Source: RGDT01 sp964630925 (lineage in GTDB: Bacteria > Planctomycetota > Planctomycetia > Gemmatales > Gemmataceae). From it: a DNA stretch of 62,478 bases. The position numbers and the translations under genes are program-made. Shown here one piece after another: positions 44,788-53,853 of the stretch (position 1 is the stretch's first letter; the number at the start of each line of letters is the position of its first letter). The stretch spans positions 1 through 62,478 of the forward strand of contig CAZVZK010000053.1 of NCBI GenBank assembly GCA_964630925.1, given 5' to 3'. Below the pieces are notes generated by a model that was given only the letters and a program-made list of their open reading frames with translations, did no database searches and was not told the origin of the DNA.

Positions 44788-45864
44788 ATGACCCGGATTC
44801 TCCGGCCCTGGGTGGCGGGCCTGCTGATCCTGGCGGCCGCCTTCGCCGCGGCGCCGCTCCCCACCGACCTGCCTCCGGATGTCGTGCGCGACTTCGAGGC
44901 CGAGCGTGTCGAACACGAGTTCACCGACACGCGCGCCGCCGCCTACCGACTGGTCCGCAGCCCCTCCCCGCGCCTCGCGGAGTCTCAGGCCAAGATCAAG
45001 GCGCTTCTGGCGGTGGTCCTTGAGGACAGGGCGCTCAGTCACGAGCGCCGACGCGATTTCCTCGCCACGCTCAGGTACGACTATAACAACGTCGGCGAGA
45101 TAGCCGATGAGCGCCTCGGCAAGCCCTCATCCCTGAGGCCCCGCATCGACATCCTCCACGGCCACAGTAGCGGGGGCAAGAGGCCCTCGATGTTTGGAAA
45201 AGGTGCCGGGATTGAGTGGCCACCCCCGTGCGGGGGGAAATCCGGCACCACCTCCAAGGATGCCGACCCCGACAAGGACTTCAAGGAGATCGTGAGACGC
45301 CGCTCGGGCGTCAAGATGACTGCCATCGAGAAGGCCATCATGGCAGGCCTGGACAAGCACCACGAGGTGGACTTCGAGCGGACGCCGTTTCACGATGTGA
45401 TGGGCCACCTGCGGAAGGTGGCCGACCTACCGATCAGCGTGGACAAGCGGGCCTTGGAGTGGGCCGACCAGAGCCATGAAACGCCCGTCACCCTAACTGC
45501 CAAACTGAGCCTGAGGGCGATCCTGAAGAAGATCAACGGCGAGATGGGGCTGGCCTACGTCATCAAGGACGAGGCGGTCCTCATCACCTCGCAGGGACGC
45601 GCCCGCGCCATGACCGTCACGCGCTCCTACCACTTCGGCGATCTTGCCGCACGGATGGGCAGCGATCCGAAGGCGATCACCTCGCGGGCGGTGCTGCTGG
45701 AGCAGGCGAAGATGATCGTGCTGACGATCCAGAGAGCGGCCGATCCGTACTCGTGGAAGGACAACAGCCCGGACGCGCAAGGGCGGATCACGTTCGACCA
45801 ATTGACGTACTTCTTCATCATCAAGCAGACGGCGGAGTTCCATTTCAAGAACTTCGGCCGCTGA
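44788..45864 (+). CDS. exported protein with STN-type (short secretin/TonB N-terminal) domain
   Basis: 358 residues. Signal peptide and residues 20-110 (RDFEAERVEHEFTDTRAAAY) are a close paralog of the N-terminus of the 39538 product. The C-terminal half differs: VDFERTPFHDVMGHLRKVAD, PVTLTAKLSLRAILKKING and LAYVIKDEAVLITS form the planctomycete STN-like domain, here about residues 200-280. GGGAGG lies 7 bp before the ATG. The STN fold occurs in secretins and TonB-dependent receptors, but no outer-membrane barrel follows. It is 18 bp upstream of the HEAT gene, probably one operon. Confidence 0.75.
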   Translation: MTRILRPWVAGLLILAAAFAAAPLPTDLPPDVVRDFEAERVEHEFTDTRAAAYRLVRSPSPRLAESQAKIKALLAVVLEDRALSHERRRDFLATLRYDYNNVGEIADERLGKPSSLRPRIDILHGHSSGGKRPSMFGKGAGIEWPPPCGGKSGTTSKDADPDKDFKEIVRRRSGVKMTAIEKAIMAGLDKHHEVDFERTPFHDVMGHLRKVADLPISVDKRALEWADQSHETPVTLTAKLSLRAILKKINGEMGLAYVIKDEAVLITSQGRARAMTVTRSYHFGDLAARMGSDPKAITSRAVLLEQAKMIVLTIQRAADPYSWKDNSPDAQGRITFDQLTYFFIIKQTAEFHFKNFGR

Positions 45865-45882
45865 ACGAAGTGGAGGCCGCCC

Positions 45883-47058
45883 ATGCTCCTTTGGGCTCTG
45901 CTCGTGGCCGCCGCCGGGCCTCCGGTTTCACTCGTCGAGGGGAAGACCCTGGACCGGTGGGTGGCCGTGGCGTTCGCGAATGTTGACGACGGCAGGTCCG
46001 AGGCGGTCTGGGCCATCGCCTGCTTTAACACGCAGGCGGCCCGCGTCGTGCCCGCGCTGGGCCGGCTCCTGGGGAGGTCGGATGGCGCGTCCGCCATGCG
46101 CATCCTCCAGCTCTTCGCCGACCTGGGCAGGGACGCCGGGGCCGCTGCCCCCGCCGTCCTCCGGAAGATCCGGCGTGGCTCGATCCGCGAGGCCGAATAC
46201 GCGGTCCACGTTTTCGGACGGGTCGCCACAGGGGCTGATGCTGCACATGCGCTGATCATGGAGTTCAAGGACGACAGCCACTCTTCGATCTTCCGTGAGC
46301 GCCTCCTCCTCGCCGTCGTGGCAATCGCCCCCCGTGATGTAAGCGTCAAGCGGCTCATCGAGGAGGCGGTCACGCATGAGATGATCGGCGTGCGGATCAA
46401 CGCCGCCAGGGCGGCGCTGAGGGCCGGGATGGATCTCCGGGGCCGCGATGCCGTGATCCGCAACGCCCTCAAGGCGGAAGGATACTATCGGTGTCTCCTG
46501 GTCGAGCTGCTCGGTGAGATGCTGGCCAGGGGGGAGGATGCGTTGCCCACGTTGAAGCGGTTGCTCGATGACCCCGAGACCTACGTCCGGAAGGATGCCT
46601 TCGCGGCGATCTGTCAGCACGCACCGCCCACGCCGGAGACCATGCGGTTGGCGGAGCGGCTCCTCGCCGACAAGGACTGGTACATCCGCACGATGGCGGC
46701 GAAAGAGTTGGCCCGCTACGGGCCGGGGGCGAAGGGGCTTGTACCGAAACTCCGCGCGGCCACAGGCGACACGGACCCCTTTGTGCGGTCGGCGGCCGCC
46801 GTCACGCTCTGGAAGATGAGCCGAACCCACGAGCGCCTGGCTGTGGAGACACTGATCGGCTGCCTCGAGGCCGAGAGCAACCATGCGCGGGTCAACGCGG
46901 CGAATCTGCTCGGGGAGATGGGCACGGCCGCCAAGCCGGCGATCCCCGCGCTGAAGCGCCGCCTCAGCGACAGTTGGGATGATGTGCAGGAGGCCGCCCG
47001 TGCGGCCCTGGAAAAGATCGCAAGAATGGTGACCGGGGATCGACGCCCGGCTCGCTGA
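45883..47058 (+). CDS. exported HEAT-repeat protein
   Basis: 391 residues. N-terminal hydrophobic segment MLLWALLVAAAGPP. The rest is a row of HEAT repeats: FADLGRDAGAAAPAVLRKIR, LLGEMLARGEDALPTLKRLL with DDPETYVRKDAFAAI, KELARYGPGAKGLVPKLRAA with TGDTDPFVRSAAAVTLWKM, NLLGEMGTAAKPAIPALKRR. HEAT solenoids are binding scaffolds (PBS lyase-like in bacteria). GGAGG precedes the ATG. Last of the seven-gene plus-strand cluster; followed by a repeat-rich gene-free stretch. Confidence 0.82.
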   Translation: MLLWALLVAAAGPPVSLVEGKTLDRWVAVAFANVDDGRSEAVWAIACFNTQAARVVPALGRLLGRSDGASAMRILQLFADLGRDAGAAAPAVLRKIRRGSIREAEYAVHVFGRVATGADAAHALIMEFKDDSHSSIFRERLLLAVVAIAPRDVSVKRLIEEAVTHEMIGVRINAARAALRAGMDLRGRDAVIRNALKAEGYYRCLLVELLGEMLARGEDALPTLKRLLDDPETYVRKDAFAAICQHAPPTPETMRLAERLLADKDWYIRTMAAKELARYGPGAKGLVPKLRAATGDTDPFVRSAAAVTLWKMSRTHERLAVETLIGCLEAESNHARVNAANLLGEMGTAAKPAIPALKRRLSDSWDDVQEAARAALEKIARMVTGDRRPAR

Positions 47059-47143
47059 GGAAGGCTCTGCCAGGTGACTCGGCGCCCAAGGGGGCCTCGC
47101 GTCCATCGCTGGCACCGACAGGCAGCGGACGAAGAAAACGGGG

Positions 47144-47258
47144 CGTGAAATGCAAATCCCGCCGGGAATTTGCATTGCGGGCGACGACAACGCCGCACTG
47201 CTCGCCGAACGGGAACTGCCCGTGAAATGCAAATCCCGCCGGGAATTTGCATTGCGGG
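47144..47258. repeat. two exact 38-base palindromic repeats, 77-bp period
   Basis: Each copy contains ATGCAAAT and ATTTGCAT as arms around a CCCGCCGGGA core. The two copies are identical over 38 bases and separated by 39 unrelated bases. Confidence 0.9.
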
Positions 47259-47356
47259 GGTGCCTGGGGGGGTGCAATGCAATGCAATTTGCCCCACCCC
47301 GGCCACCTCCCGTGTCTACTTCCGTCCCGCTCTCACCCGCCTGGGCTGGGGACAAA

Positions 47357-47475
47357 GTGAGCATGTGAGCATGTGAGCAGGTGACTCGCGCACTCGATGC
47401 CTATCCGTGACACCATGCGTCAGTCGGCGCCGAGTCACATGCTCAACGGGTGTGAGCAGGTGAGCATGTGACTCC
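47357..47475. repeat. 8-mer tandem repeats with a 14-bp inverted repeat
   Basis: Units GTGAGCAT, GTGAGCAT, GTGAGCAG, GTGACTCG run from 47357 to 47388, and GTGAGCAG, GTGAGCAT, GTGACTCC from 47452 to 47475. GAGTCACATGCTCA (47431-47444) pairs perfectly with TGAGCATGTGACTC (47461-47474). Confidence 0.85.
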
Positions 47476-47505
47476 TGAGATCAACGGGATGCCTGACGTG
47501 AGCCG

Positions 47506-48873
47506 TCACACGATGGCGCGGATTACCTTGCCGCGGCTCATCGGGTGCGGCCTGCCCTCGGCGTCCGTCAATTCGCCGCTGGGGTCGTGTCCAAGGAGGT
47601 GCAGCACGGTGGCGATGAGGTCGCGCCCCTCGACGCGCCCGTCGGCGGGGTACGCGCCGTTCTTGTCCGACGCCCCGTGGACCATGCCACCACGCACGCC
47701 GCCCCCGGCCAGGGCCAGCGAGAAGACCGGCCCCCAGTGGTCACGGCCCGCGGCGCCGTTGAAACGCGGCGTCCGCCCGAACTCGCCGAACCATACGATC
47801 AGCGTCTCGTCGAGCAGGCCGCGCTCGTTCAGGTCCTCGATGAGGGCGCTGAAGGACAGGTCCATCATCGGCATGAGCAGCGACTTCAGCGAGTCGTTAT
47901 TCTGCGCGTGGGTGTCCCAGCCGCCCTGGTTGGGCTGGCCGGCGATGCGCGTCCAGTTGATCTGCACCAGCGACACGCCCGACTCGACCAGACGCCGCGC
48001 CAGGAGGCACGACTGGCCCCAGCGTGTGCGTCCGTAGCGGTCGCGCAGTTTCGGCGTCTCCTGATCGAGGGCGAACGCGCGGCGGGCCTGGTTCGAGCCG
48101 AGGAGCTCCAGCGCCTTGCGCGAATGCCGGCTGAAGGCGTCGTGGGGGGCGGAGTCGATGCGCCGCCCCAGGCGGTCACCGAGGCCGCGGCGGGCGGTGA
48201 AACGCTCCGGCCCCACGTCGTCGGGCAGGGTGAGCGCCGGCGGGGCGAAGGACTTGCTCGACGGGTCGCAATGGATCAGCCAGGGGTCGTGGCGCTTGCC
48301 GAGGACGCCGGCGTCCTGGCCGGGCCAGGGGAAGTTACCGTCGTTCCAGATGTGTTCGGGGATGGTGACGGCGGAGGGCAGTCGCCCGGCGTCGGGACGC
48401 AGATAGCGGACGAGGGCCGCCAGCGAGGGGGCGTTGTTGGGCGCCCTGGGCGTAGCGCTCTCCTGATTGAGGGGCAGGTGGGGCACGCCGGTGAGCATCT
48501 GATAGCCGCTCGAGCTGTGGGCGTTGTCGCCGGTGCTGACGGCCCGCAGGACGGCGATCTTGTCCGTGAGCGTCGCCGTGCGTGGCATCAGCTCGCAGAC
48601 GCGTAGTCCGGGCGTGCGGGTGGCGATGGGCTTGAAGGCGCCGCGGATCTCGGGCGGGGCGTCGGGCTTGGGGTCCCACGTCTCGTGCTGCGGCGGGCCG
48701 CCGACGAGGCCGAAGACGATGACCGACTTGGCCTTCGCCTTGTGCGTGGGGGTCGCGGCGAGGAGGCGCGGCAGGGACAGGCCGCCGAGGGCGGCGAGGC
48801 CGCCGAGCTGGAGCCAATCGCGGCGCGAGACGCCGTCGCACAGGGTGGGGCCTTGGGCATGGAGGGAGAGCAT
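47506..48873 (-). CDS. Tat-exported DUF1501 protein
   Basis: 455 residues. Twin-arginine signal SRRDWLQLGGLAALGGLSLP near residue 15, so it is folded before export. The body is DUF1501 (alkaline phosphatase/sulfatase-like fold): SVIVFGLVGGPPQHETWDPK, NWTRIAGQPNQGGWDTHAQN, LIVWFGEFGRTP and GRDHWGPVFSLALAGGGVRG with GMVHGASD are its conserved motifs, containing the putative metal-binding Asp and His. Very abundant in planctomycetes, commonly beside DUF1549/DUF1553 cytochrome proteins; no such partner is present here. The start at 48873 gives the Tat signal; upstream lies a partial palindromic element. Confidence 0.92.
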   Translation of the reverse strand: MLSLHAQGPTLCDGVSRRDWLQLGGLAALGGLSLPRLLAATPTHKAKAKSVIVFGLVGGPPQHETWDPKPDAPPEIRGAFKPIATRTPGLRVCELMPRTATLTDKIAVLRAVSTGDNAHSSSGYQMLTGVPHLPLNQESATPRAPNNAPSLAALVRYLRPDAGRLPSAVTIPEHIWNDGNFPWPGQDAGVLGKRHDPWLIHCDPSSKSFAPPALTLPDDVGPERFTARRGLGDRLGRRIDSAPHDAFSRHSRKALELLGSNQARRAFALDQETPKLRDRYGRTRWGQSCLLARRLVESGVSLVQINWTRIAGQPNQGGWDTHAQNNDSLKSLLMPMMDLSFSALIEDLNERGLLDETLIVWFGEFGRTPRFNGAAGRDHWGPVFSLALAGGGVRGGMVHGASDKNGAYPADGRVEGRDLIATVLHLLGHDPSGELTDAEGRPHPMSRGKVIRAIV

Positions 48874-48970
48874 GGCGGGGCCTCGTCGGCGCGGGGTGGG
48901 TACGGATGATGATACCGCGCGAGGCCCCTCTGGGGGCAGGGGAAAACCGTTGCTGTCGTCGAGCGGAGAC

Positions 48971-48997
48971 CACGCTTCCTTCCAGCGTGCTCTACGG
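48971..48997. repeat. partial copy of the GTAGAGCACGC palindromic element
   Basis: CACGCTTCC, TTCCAGCGTGCTC and TCTACGG match one hairpin and the right end of the full element. It lies in the divergent spacer between the DUF1501 gene and the first gene of the paralog array. Confidence 0.6.
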
Positions 48998-49096
48998 CCA
49001 CGGCCCCGTGCCACATGACGGGCCGGAAAAAGCGGCCGGGCGGCGCGTGGGGGTGTAAGATGGGCGCACTCACCTCAACAGCACCGGAGCGACACC

Positions 49097-50200
49097 ATGA
49101 TTCGCCTGCTTGCCCTCGCCGCCGCGCTCGCGCTGGCGTCGTCGGCGTTCACCGCCGACCCCGAGCCGATGCCGAAGGTGCCGCCGGACCTGGCCATCGT
49201 GCCGCAAGACGCCGTGGCCGTCTTCTCCATCTGCGTGGCGGCGCTGTCCGCCGACGCCAAACTCAAGACGCTGATGCCGCACATCCCCGGCGGGCCGCAG
49301 GACACGCTCGACAAGAGCCTGCGGGTGATGTACGGCTTCCGGTCCGAAGACCTGGAGCGGGTGACGTTCGTCCGCCGCCGCGATTCGGAGAGGGCGCCCG
49401 TTGTGATCTTCCACTGGCGCAAGGGGCCCGACCTCGGTGCGTTGCGGAAGCTGCTCGGGAAGGTCGCGGACGTGACGGTCCACGGCAAGAAGGCGTTCTT
49501 CTGCCCCGACCTCGGCGTCTGGCCGGCCGGCGAGAAGACGACGGTCACCGGCGACGGCCCCGACCTCGCCGCGTTCCTCGCCGCCCTGCGCCACAAGGGC
49601 AAGGGGCCGCACCCGCTCGCCGACGCCTTCGCCGAGATCGCCGGCGGCAAGCACGGCTTCGTGGCCGGCGTGCTGCCCTCCGCCTGCGTCCGCACCCTGG
49701 CCGCCGAGAATTCGGGCGAGGCCAAGGAACGCAAGCGCATCGAGGGCGACCACCCCGAGTACACGCCCGAACGGGAGCTGGACCTCCGCCCCCTGGACAC
49801 GTCCATCGAGCTGCTGGCCCGTGAGGCGCCCGGCGACGTGAGGCCGATCATCACGGGCGGCGGCCCGGCCCGGCTGCTGCTCGTGACGGCGACGCTTTCG
49901 GCCGGCTCCGTCACCGCCAAGGCGCGGGCGAGGTTCGACACGGAGAAGGAGGCCGAGGCCGGCCTGAAGGCTGTCGCCGCGCTGCTGGGCCTGACGAAGG
50001 ACGGCCTCGCGGGCGTGATGAAGAACCTGCCCGACGAGGCCCCGTTGGCGAAGGCCGCCGGCCCGCTCGTCGGGCGCCTCGGCGACGCCATCGCCGCCGC
50101 GAAGCCGAAGCGCGACGGCAAGACGATCACCGCCGAGCTGACACTGAAGTTCGACATCGCCCCGCTGCTGAAGGCCGTCGAGGGCAAGGAGCCGGGGTGA
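49097..50200 (+). CDS. exported array protein 1, short form
   Basis: 367 residues, first of eight tandem paralogs. Signal peptide LLALAAALALASSAFTA. The family N-terminal domain begins PPDLAIVPQDAVAVFSICVA (shared core: P-DL-LVP-DA) and includes LERVTFVRRRD and the anchor-like HPLADAFAEIAGGKHGF. A second domain ends KRDGKTITAELTLKFDIAPLL. No charged linker of the kind seen in later copies and no DUF1559 module. GGAG lies 8 bp before the ATG; TGTAAGAT (49054-49061) is a possible extended -10. The most diverged copy. Function unknown. Confidence 0.75.
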   Translation: MIRLLALAAALALASSAFTADPEPMPKVPPDLAIVPQDAVAVFSICVAALSADAKLKTLMPHIPGGPQDTLDKSLRVMYGFRSEDLERVTFVRRRDSERAPVVIFHWRKGPDLGALRKLLGKVADVTVHGKKAFFCPDLGVWPAGEKTTVTGDGPDLAAFLAALRHKGKGPHPLADAFAEIAGGKHGFVAGVLPSACVRTLAAENSGEAKERKRIEGDHPEYTPERELDLRPLDTSIELLAREAPGDVRPIITGGGPARLLLVTATLSAGSVTAKARARFDTEKEAEAGLKAVAALLGLTKDGLAGVMKNLPDEAPLAKAAGPLVGRLGDAIAAAKPKRDGKTITAELTLKFDIAPLLKAVEGKEPG

Positions 50201-50293
50201 GCTGCTGCTGTCGTGGCAGCAGGCGGGAATCCCGTTGCCGCGCGGCCCGCGTGGCGGTTGAATGGCCCGTACCCTTCTCGGAGTTTCGCTCCC

Positions 50294-52021
50294 ATGTCAC
50301 GCACCCTGGCCCTGACCGCCGTCCTGTCCTTCGCGGCCATTCTCCTGCCGGCGGCGGACGAGAAGCCGCCGGCCGACCTCGCCCTCGTGCCACACGACAC
50401 CTTCGCGTTCGCCACCATGCGCCTCGGCGACCTGTCCGCCGACGGCGGGTTCAAGAAGCTCGTCGCCGCCCTGGCCGGCCTCGGCGCCGACGGCGTCCGC
50501 CACCTCGCCGAGTTCGAGGCCATCTTCGGCATCGCCCCCGCCGACGTGGAGCGCGTCACCGTCGCCGCCCGCCGCCTCTCGACGGGGCCGGCCTTCATCC
50601 TCCGCACCGTCAGGCCGGTGGGCCGTGACGCCCTCGCCCGCAAGCTCGGCAAGACGAGGGCCGCCAAGATCGGCGGGAAGGCCGTGCTCGTCGCCGAACG
50701 CGGCCTGGAGGCCGTCGGCGCGCCCAACGCCTTCTGGCTCGTGGATGACCGCACCATCGTCGCCGCCGAGGCCGACGCCCTCGCGCCGTACCTGGAGGCG
50801 CTGGCGGCGGGCGGCAAGGCCCACCCCCTGGCCGACGGGCTGAAGGCGGCGGCCGGCACGCACTCCTTCGTCCTCGCCGGCAGGCCCGAGCTGATTTTCC
50901 GCGTGATGGACGCCGAGCTGAAGGCCGACGCGCCGCCCGAGACGAAGAAGGCCGGGGACGGGGAGAAGGAAGGCACCGCCGAGGAGAAGGACGAGAAGAG
51001 GCCGTTCAAGCTCCGCACCCTCGCCGAGATCCTCGACGACAAGGAGGGCCGCCACTCGCGTCTCGACCTGCTCCCGTTCGTGCCGCTGGCGCGCGGGCGC
51101 AGGTTCGTCGTCACCGCCGACGCGGGCAAGGGCGGCCTCACGGTGAACGGACGCCTGGACTTCGCGTCCGCCGACGACGCCAGGGACGGCGAGACCGTCC
51201 TGGCGATGGGCCTGCTGCTGCTCCGCGAGGGGCTGCCGATGTTCCTGCGCGACGAGGCCGGAGTCGATGTGACGGCCCCCGCGTTCGCCGGGCTGATCAA
51301 GCAGATGAGGGCGGCGACGCGGGCCGTCGCCTTCAAGGTGGACGGCAACGACCTGACCATGAAGACGAAGATGTCGTTCGACCTGACGCCGCTGGTGGCG
51401 TTCGTCGCCGAGACGGCCCCCATCCGCGCCGACGCCAACAACCTCAAGCAGATCGCCCTGTCGTTCCACATCTACGAATCGACCTTCGGCCAGATGCCGC
51501 CGCGCGCCGTGTGCGACAAGGACGGCAAGCCGCTGTTGAGCTGGCGCGTCCTCATCCTGCCGTACATCGAGCAGACGCCGCTGTACAACCAGTTCAAGCT
51601 CGATGAGCCCTGGGACAGCCCCCACAACAAGAAACTGATCGCCAGGATGCCCGCGATCTTCAAGGCACCGAAGCGGGCGGCCGCCGGGCCGGGCGAGACC
51701 TTCTATCAGGTGTTCGCCGGGCCGAAGACGCTGTTCCCCACGCCGACGACGAAGCCGCGCATCTCCGCCATCCTGGACGGGACCGCCAACACGTTCCTCG
51801 TGGCGGAGGCCGGCACGGCGGTCCCGTGGACGAAGCCCGACGACATCGTGATCACGGACAAGATGGTGCCGAAGCTCGGCGGGCAGTTCGAGAAGTTCCT
51901 CAACGTGGCGTTCTGCGACGGCTCGGTCCGCCGCGTGAGCCGCAAGGCGCCGGAGAAGTCGCTGCGGGTGTACATCGACCCGGCCGACGGCATCGTCCCC
52001 CCGAACGACATCGACCCCTGA
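50294..52021 (+). CDS. exported array protein 2, with C-terminal DUF1559-like module
   Basis: 575 residues. Signal peptide TLALTAVLSFAAILLPAA, then PADLALVPHDTFAFATMRLG, VERVTVAARRLSTGPAF and AHPLADGLKAAAGTHSFVLA of the family N-terminal domain. A Lys/Glu-rich linker (about 220-245) leads to a second domain. From about 381 the DUF1559-like module begins (NNLKQIALSFHIYES, LLSWRVLILPYIEQ, FKLDEPWDSPHNKKL) and ends GGQFEKFLNVAFCDGS; Phe stands where H-X9-DG has His. No prepilin leader. Begins at ATG 50294, 93 bp after copy 1. Confidence 0.82.
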   Translation: MSRTLALTAVLSFAAILLPAADEKPPADLALVPHDTFAFATMRLGDLSADGGFKKLVAALAGLGADGVRHLAEFEAIFGIAPADVERVTVAARRLSTGPAFILRTVRPVGRDALARKLGKTRAAKIGGKAVLVAERGLEAVGAPNAFWLVDDRTIVAAEADALAPYLEALAAGGKAHPLADGLKAAAGTHSFVLAGRPELIFRVMDAELKADAPPETKKAGDGEKEGTAEEKDEKRPFKLRTLAEILDDKEGRHSRLDLLPFVPLARGRRFVVTADAGKGGLTVNGRLDFASADDARDGETVLAMGLLLLREGLPMFLRDEAGVDVTAPAFAGLIKQMRAATRAVAFKVDGNDLTMKTKMSFDLTPLVAFVAETAPIRADANNLKQIALSFHIYESTFGQMPPRAVCDKDGKPLLSWRVLILPYIEQTPLYNQFKLDEPWDSPHNKKLIARMPAIFKAPKRAAAGPGETFYQVFAGPKTLFPTPTTKPRISAILDGTANTFLVAEAGTAVPWTKPDDIVITDKMVPKLGGQFEKFLNVAFCDGSVRRVSRKAPEKSLRVYIDPADGIVPPNDIDP

Positions 52022-52040
52022 CCCATCCAGGAGAACCCGA

Positions 52041-53825
52041 ATGCTACGCAGACTGATGATCCGCCTGATAGGCGTCGGGGCGATCGTCGCCCTCGCCGCC
52101 CTGGCGATGCCGGCGCTGTCGCGCCCGCCCGCCGATGAGCATGCGAAGGACATGGCCGGCGTGGCGGCCGACCTGAAGCTGGTGCCCGCCGACGCGACGC
52201 ACTTCCTCAGCGTGCGCCTGGCCGACGTGGAGGCGTCTGCCGCCGGCAAGCTGCTGATGCTGACGCCCCCGGGCGAGTCGCTGGCCCGCGCCATACGCGG
52301 CGTCCCCGTGGGTAAGATCGAGCGCGTGACGATCTTCGAGCGCAGGCCCTCGCAGGGGACGCTCGCCGTCATCCACACGGCGAAGGCCCATGACATCGAC
52401 GCCGTACGCAAGGCACTCGGCACCGGCACCGAGGCGAAGGCGGGTGGCAAGACGTTCCACCACACCGGCGACCCCGGAGGCAGGGCCGTCTGGGCCGCCG
52501 ACAAGCAAACGTTGGTCGTCGGGCCGGTGCGGGCCCTGGTGCCGTACCTGGCGGCCCTGGAGAAGGCCGCGAAGACGCACCCGCTGGCCGACGAGCTGAA
52601 GGTGGCGTCGGGCAAGCACGCGGCCACGTTCGGCGGGCTGCCATCGCAGTCCATCCGCGTCTCCGCCGCCGAGGGGCCGCGATGGGACCGGGACCGCTAC
52701 TCGAAGAAGTATTACGACGAGAAGAAGTACGAATACAAGGAGTTCCCTCCGAAGGACCGCTTCGAGAAGGAGCCGCCGCGCCCGGCCCTGGACGTGGAGA
52801 CGCTGCGCGAGCGCCCGTTGAAGCTGGGCGACCTCGACGAGTCGATCGGGCGGCGTGAGTGGGACGGCCCCGGCCCGACACTCGCGCCGTTTGCCCCCGC
52901 CCTCCGCTGCCGGCGTGCCGTCCTCACCGTCACCATCGGCGAGGAGTTGAAGATCGAGGGGCGCGGCGCCTTCGCCGACGAGGCGGAGGCCAAGGACGTG
53001 GCGGCGCTGGTACGCTACGGGCTGGTGGTGGCCCGCGACGGGCTGCCGTTCATGGCGAAGTCCAGCCTGGGCGGGGGCGCCGGGCTGATGAAGGCGCCGC
53101 TCAAGGCCGCCGCCGACTCCCTCCGCGCCGCCGAGGTCAAGCAGGACGGGGCCGCGCTGTCGGGCTCGCTGACGCTGAGCCTGAAGCTGGCCGACCTCGC
53201 CGCCGCCCTCGGCGAGCAGGCTCTGGCCATGCGGCAGAGCAACAACCTGAAGCAGATCGGCATCGCCCTGCACAACTTCCACGACTCCCACGGCTACCTG
53301 CCGACCGACCAGGACAATGCCGACGGCAAGCCGCTCTTGAGCTGGCGTGTGCAGATCCTGCCGTACCTCGAGCAGGAGGCTCTTTACAAGCAGTTCAACT
53401 TCAGCGAGCCGTGGGACAGCCCGCATAACAAGGCGCTGATCGCGAAGATGCCGGAGATCTACGCGCCGGTGAAGGGCGACACGCCGGAGCCGGGCATGAC
53501 GTTCGTGCAGCAGTTCCGCGGCCACAAGGCGCTGCTCCCCGAGCGTGGCCGGCGGGTGAACTTCGCGTCGATCGGCGACGGCCTGAGCAACACGCTCGGC
53601 GTGGCGGAGTCGTCGAAGGCGGTCATCTGGACCAAGCCGGCCGACATGGAGGTCACCGAGAAGGCACTGCCGAGGATGGGCGGGCAGTTCGAACGGTTCT
53701 TCATTGGGCTGATGCTCGACGGGTCGGTGCGCAAGATCCGCCGGGACTTCGACGAGAAGACGATGCGGCTGGCCATCGACCCGCGCGACCGGATGCCAAT
53801 CGACCTCGACAAGCTCAACCCCTGA
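52041..53825 (+). CDS. exported array protein 3, with C-terminal DUF1559-like module
   Basis: 594 residues, 19 bp after copy 2, with AGGAG before the ATG. Signal peptide IRLIGVGAIVALAALAMPAL; mature start VAADLKLVPADATHFLSVRL, with KIERVTIFERR and THPLADELKVASGKHAATF. Linker about 210-250 is rich in Lys, Asp, Tyr and Glu (DRYSKKYYDEKKYEYKEF). Second domain with CRRAVLTVTIGEELKIEGRG. DUF1559-like module from about 400 (NNLKQIGIALHNFHDSHGYL) to GGQFERFFIGLMLDGS. No prepilin leader. Ends DLDKLNP. Confidence 0.85.
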   Translation: MLRRLMIRLIGVGAIVALAALAMPALSRPPADEHAKDMAGVAADLKLVPADATHFLSVRLADVEASAAGKLLMLTPPGESLARAIRGVPVGKIERVTIFERRPSQGTLAVIHTAKAHDIDAVRKALGTGTEAKAGGKTFHHTGDPGGRAVWAADKQTLVVGPVRALVPYLAALEKAAKTHPLADELKVASGKHAATFGGLPSQSIRVSAAEGPRWDRDRYSKKYYDEKKYEYKEFPPKDRFEKEPPRPALDVETLRERPLKLGDLDESIGRREWDGPGPTLAPFAPALRCRRAVLTVTIGEELKIEGRGAFADEAEAKDVAALVRYGLVVARDGLPFMAKSSLGGGAGLMKAPLKAAADSLRAAEVKQDGAALSGSLTLSLKLADLAAALGEQALAMRQSNNLKQIGIALHNFHDSHGYLPTDQDNADGKPLLSWRVQILPYLEQEALYKQFNFSEPWDSPHNKALIAKMPEIYAPVKGDTPEPGMTFVQQFRGHKALLPERGRRVNFASIGDGLSNTLGVAESSKAVIWTKPADMEVTEKALPRMGGQFERFFIGLMLDGSVRKIRRDFDEKTMRLAIDPRDRMPIDLDKLNP

Positions 53826-53853
53826 AATACACACACCATCGAAGGATACACCC

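Larger units (their letters stand above)
47059..47505. other. 447-bp gene-free stretch holding two repeat types
   Basis: No credible gene. It contains two identical 38-base palindromic repeats (47144-47181 and 47221-47258), a related ATGCAATGCAATTTGC segment (47275-47291), and an array of GTGAGCAT/GTGAGCAG 8-mers (47357-47388 and 47452-47475). Confidence 0.7.

Noticed and set aside
47144..47258. CRISPR-like pair of 38-base repeats with a 39-base spacer
   Set aside because: Only two repeats, strongly palindromic in their own right, and no cas gene in the window. Recorded as palindromic repeats instead.
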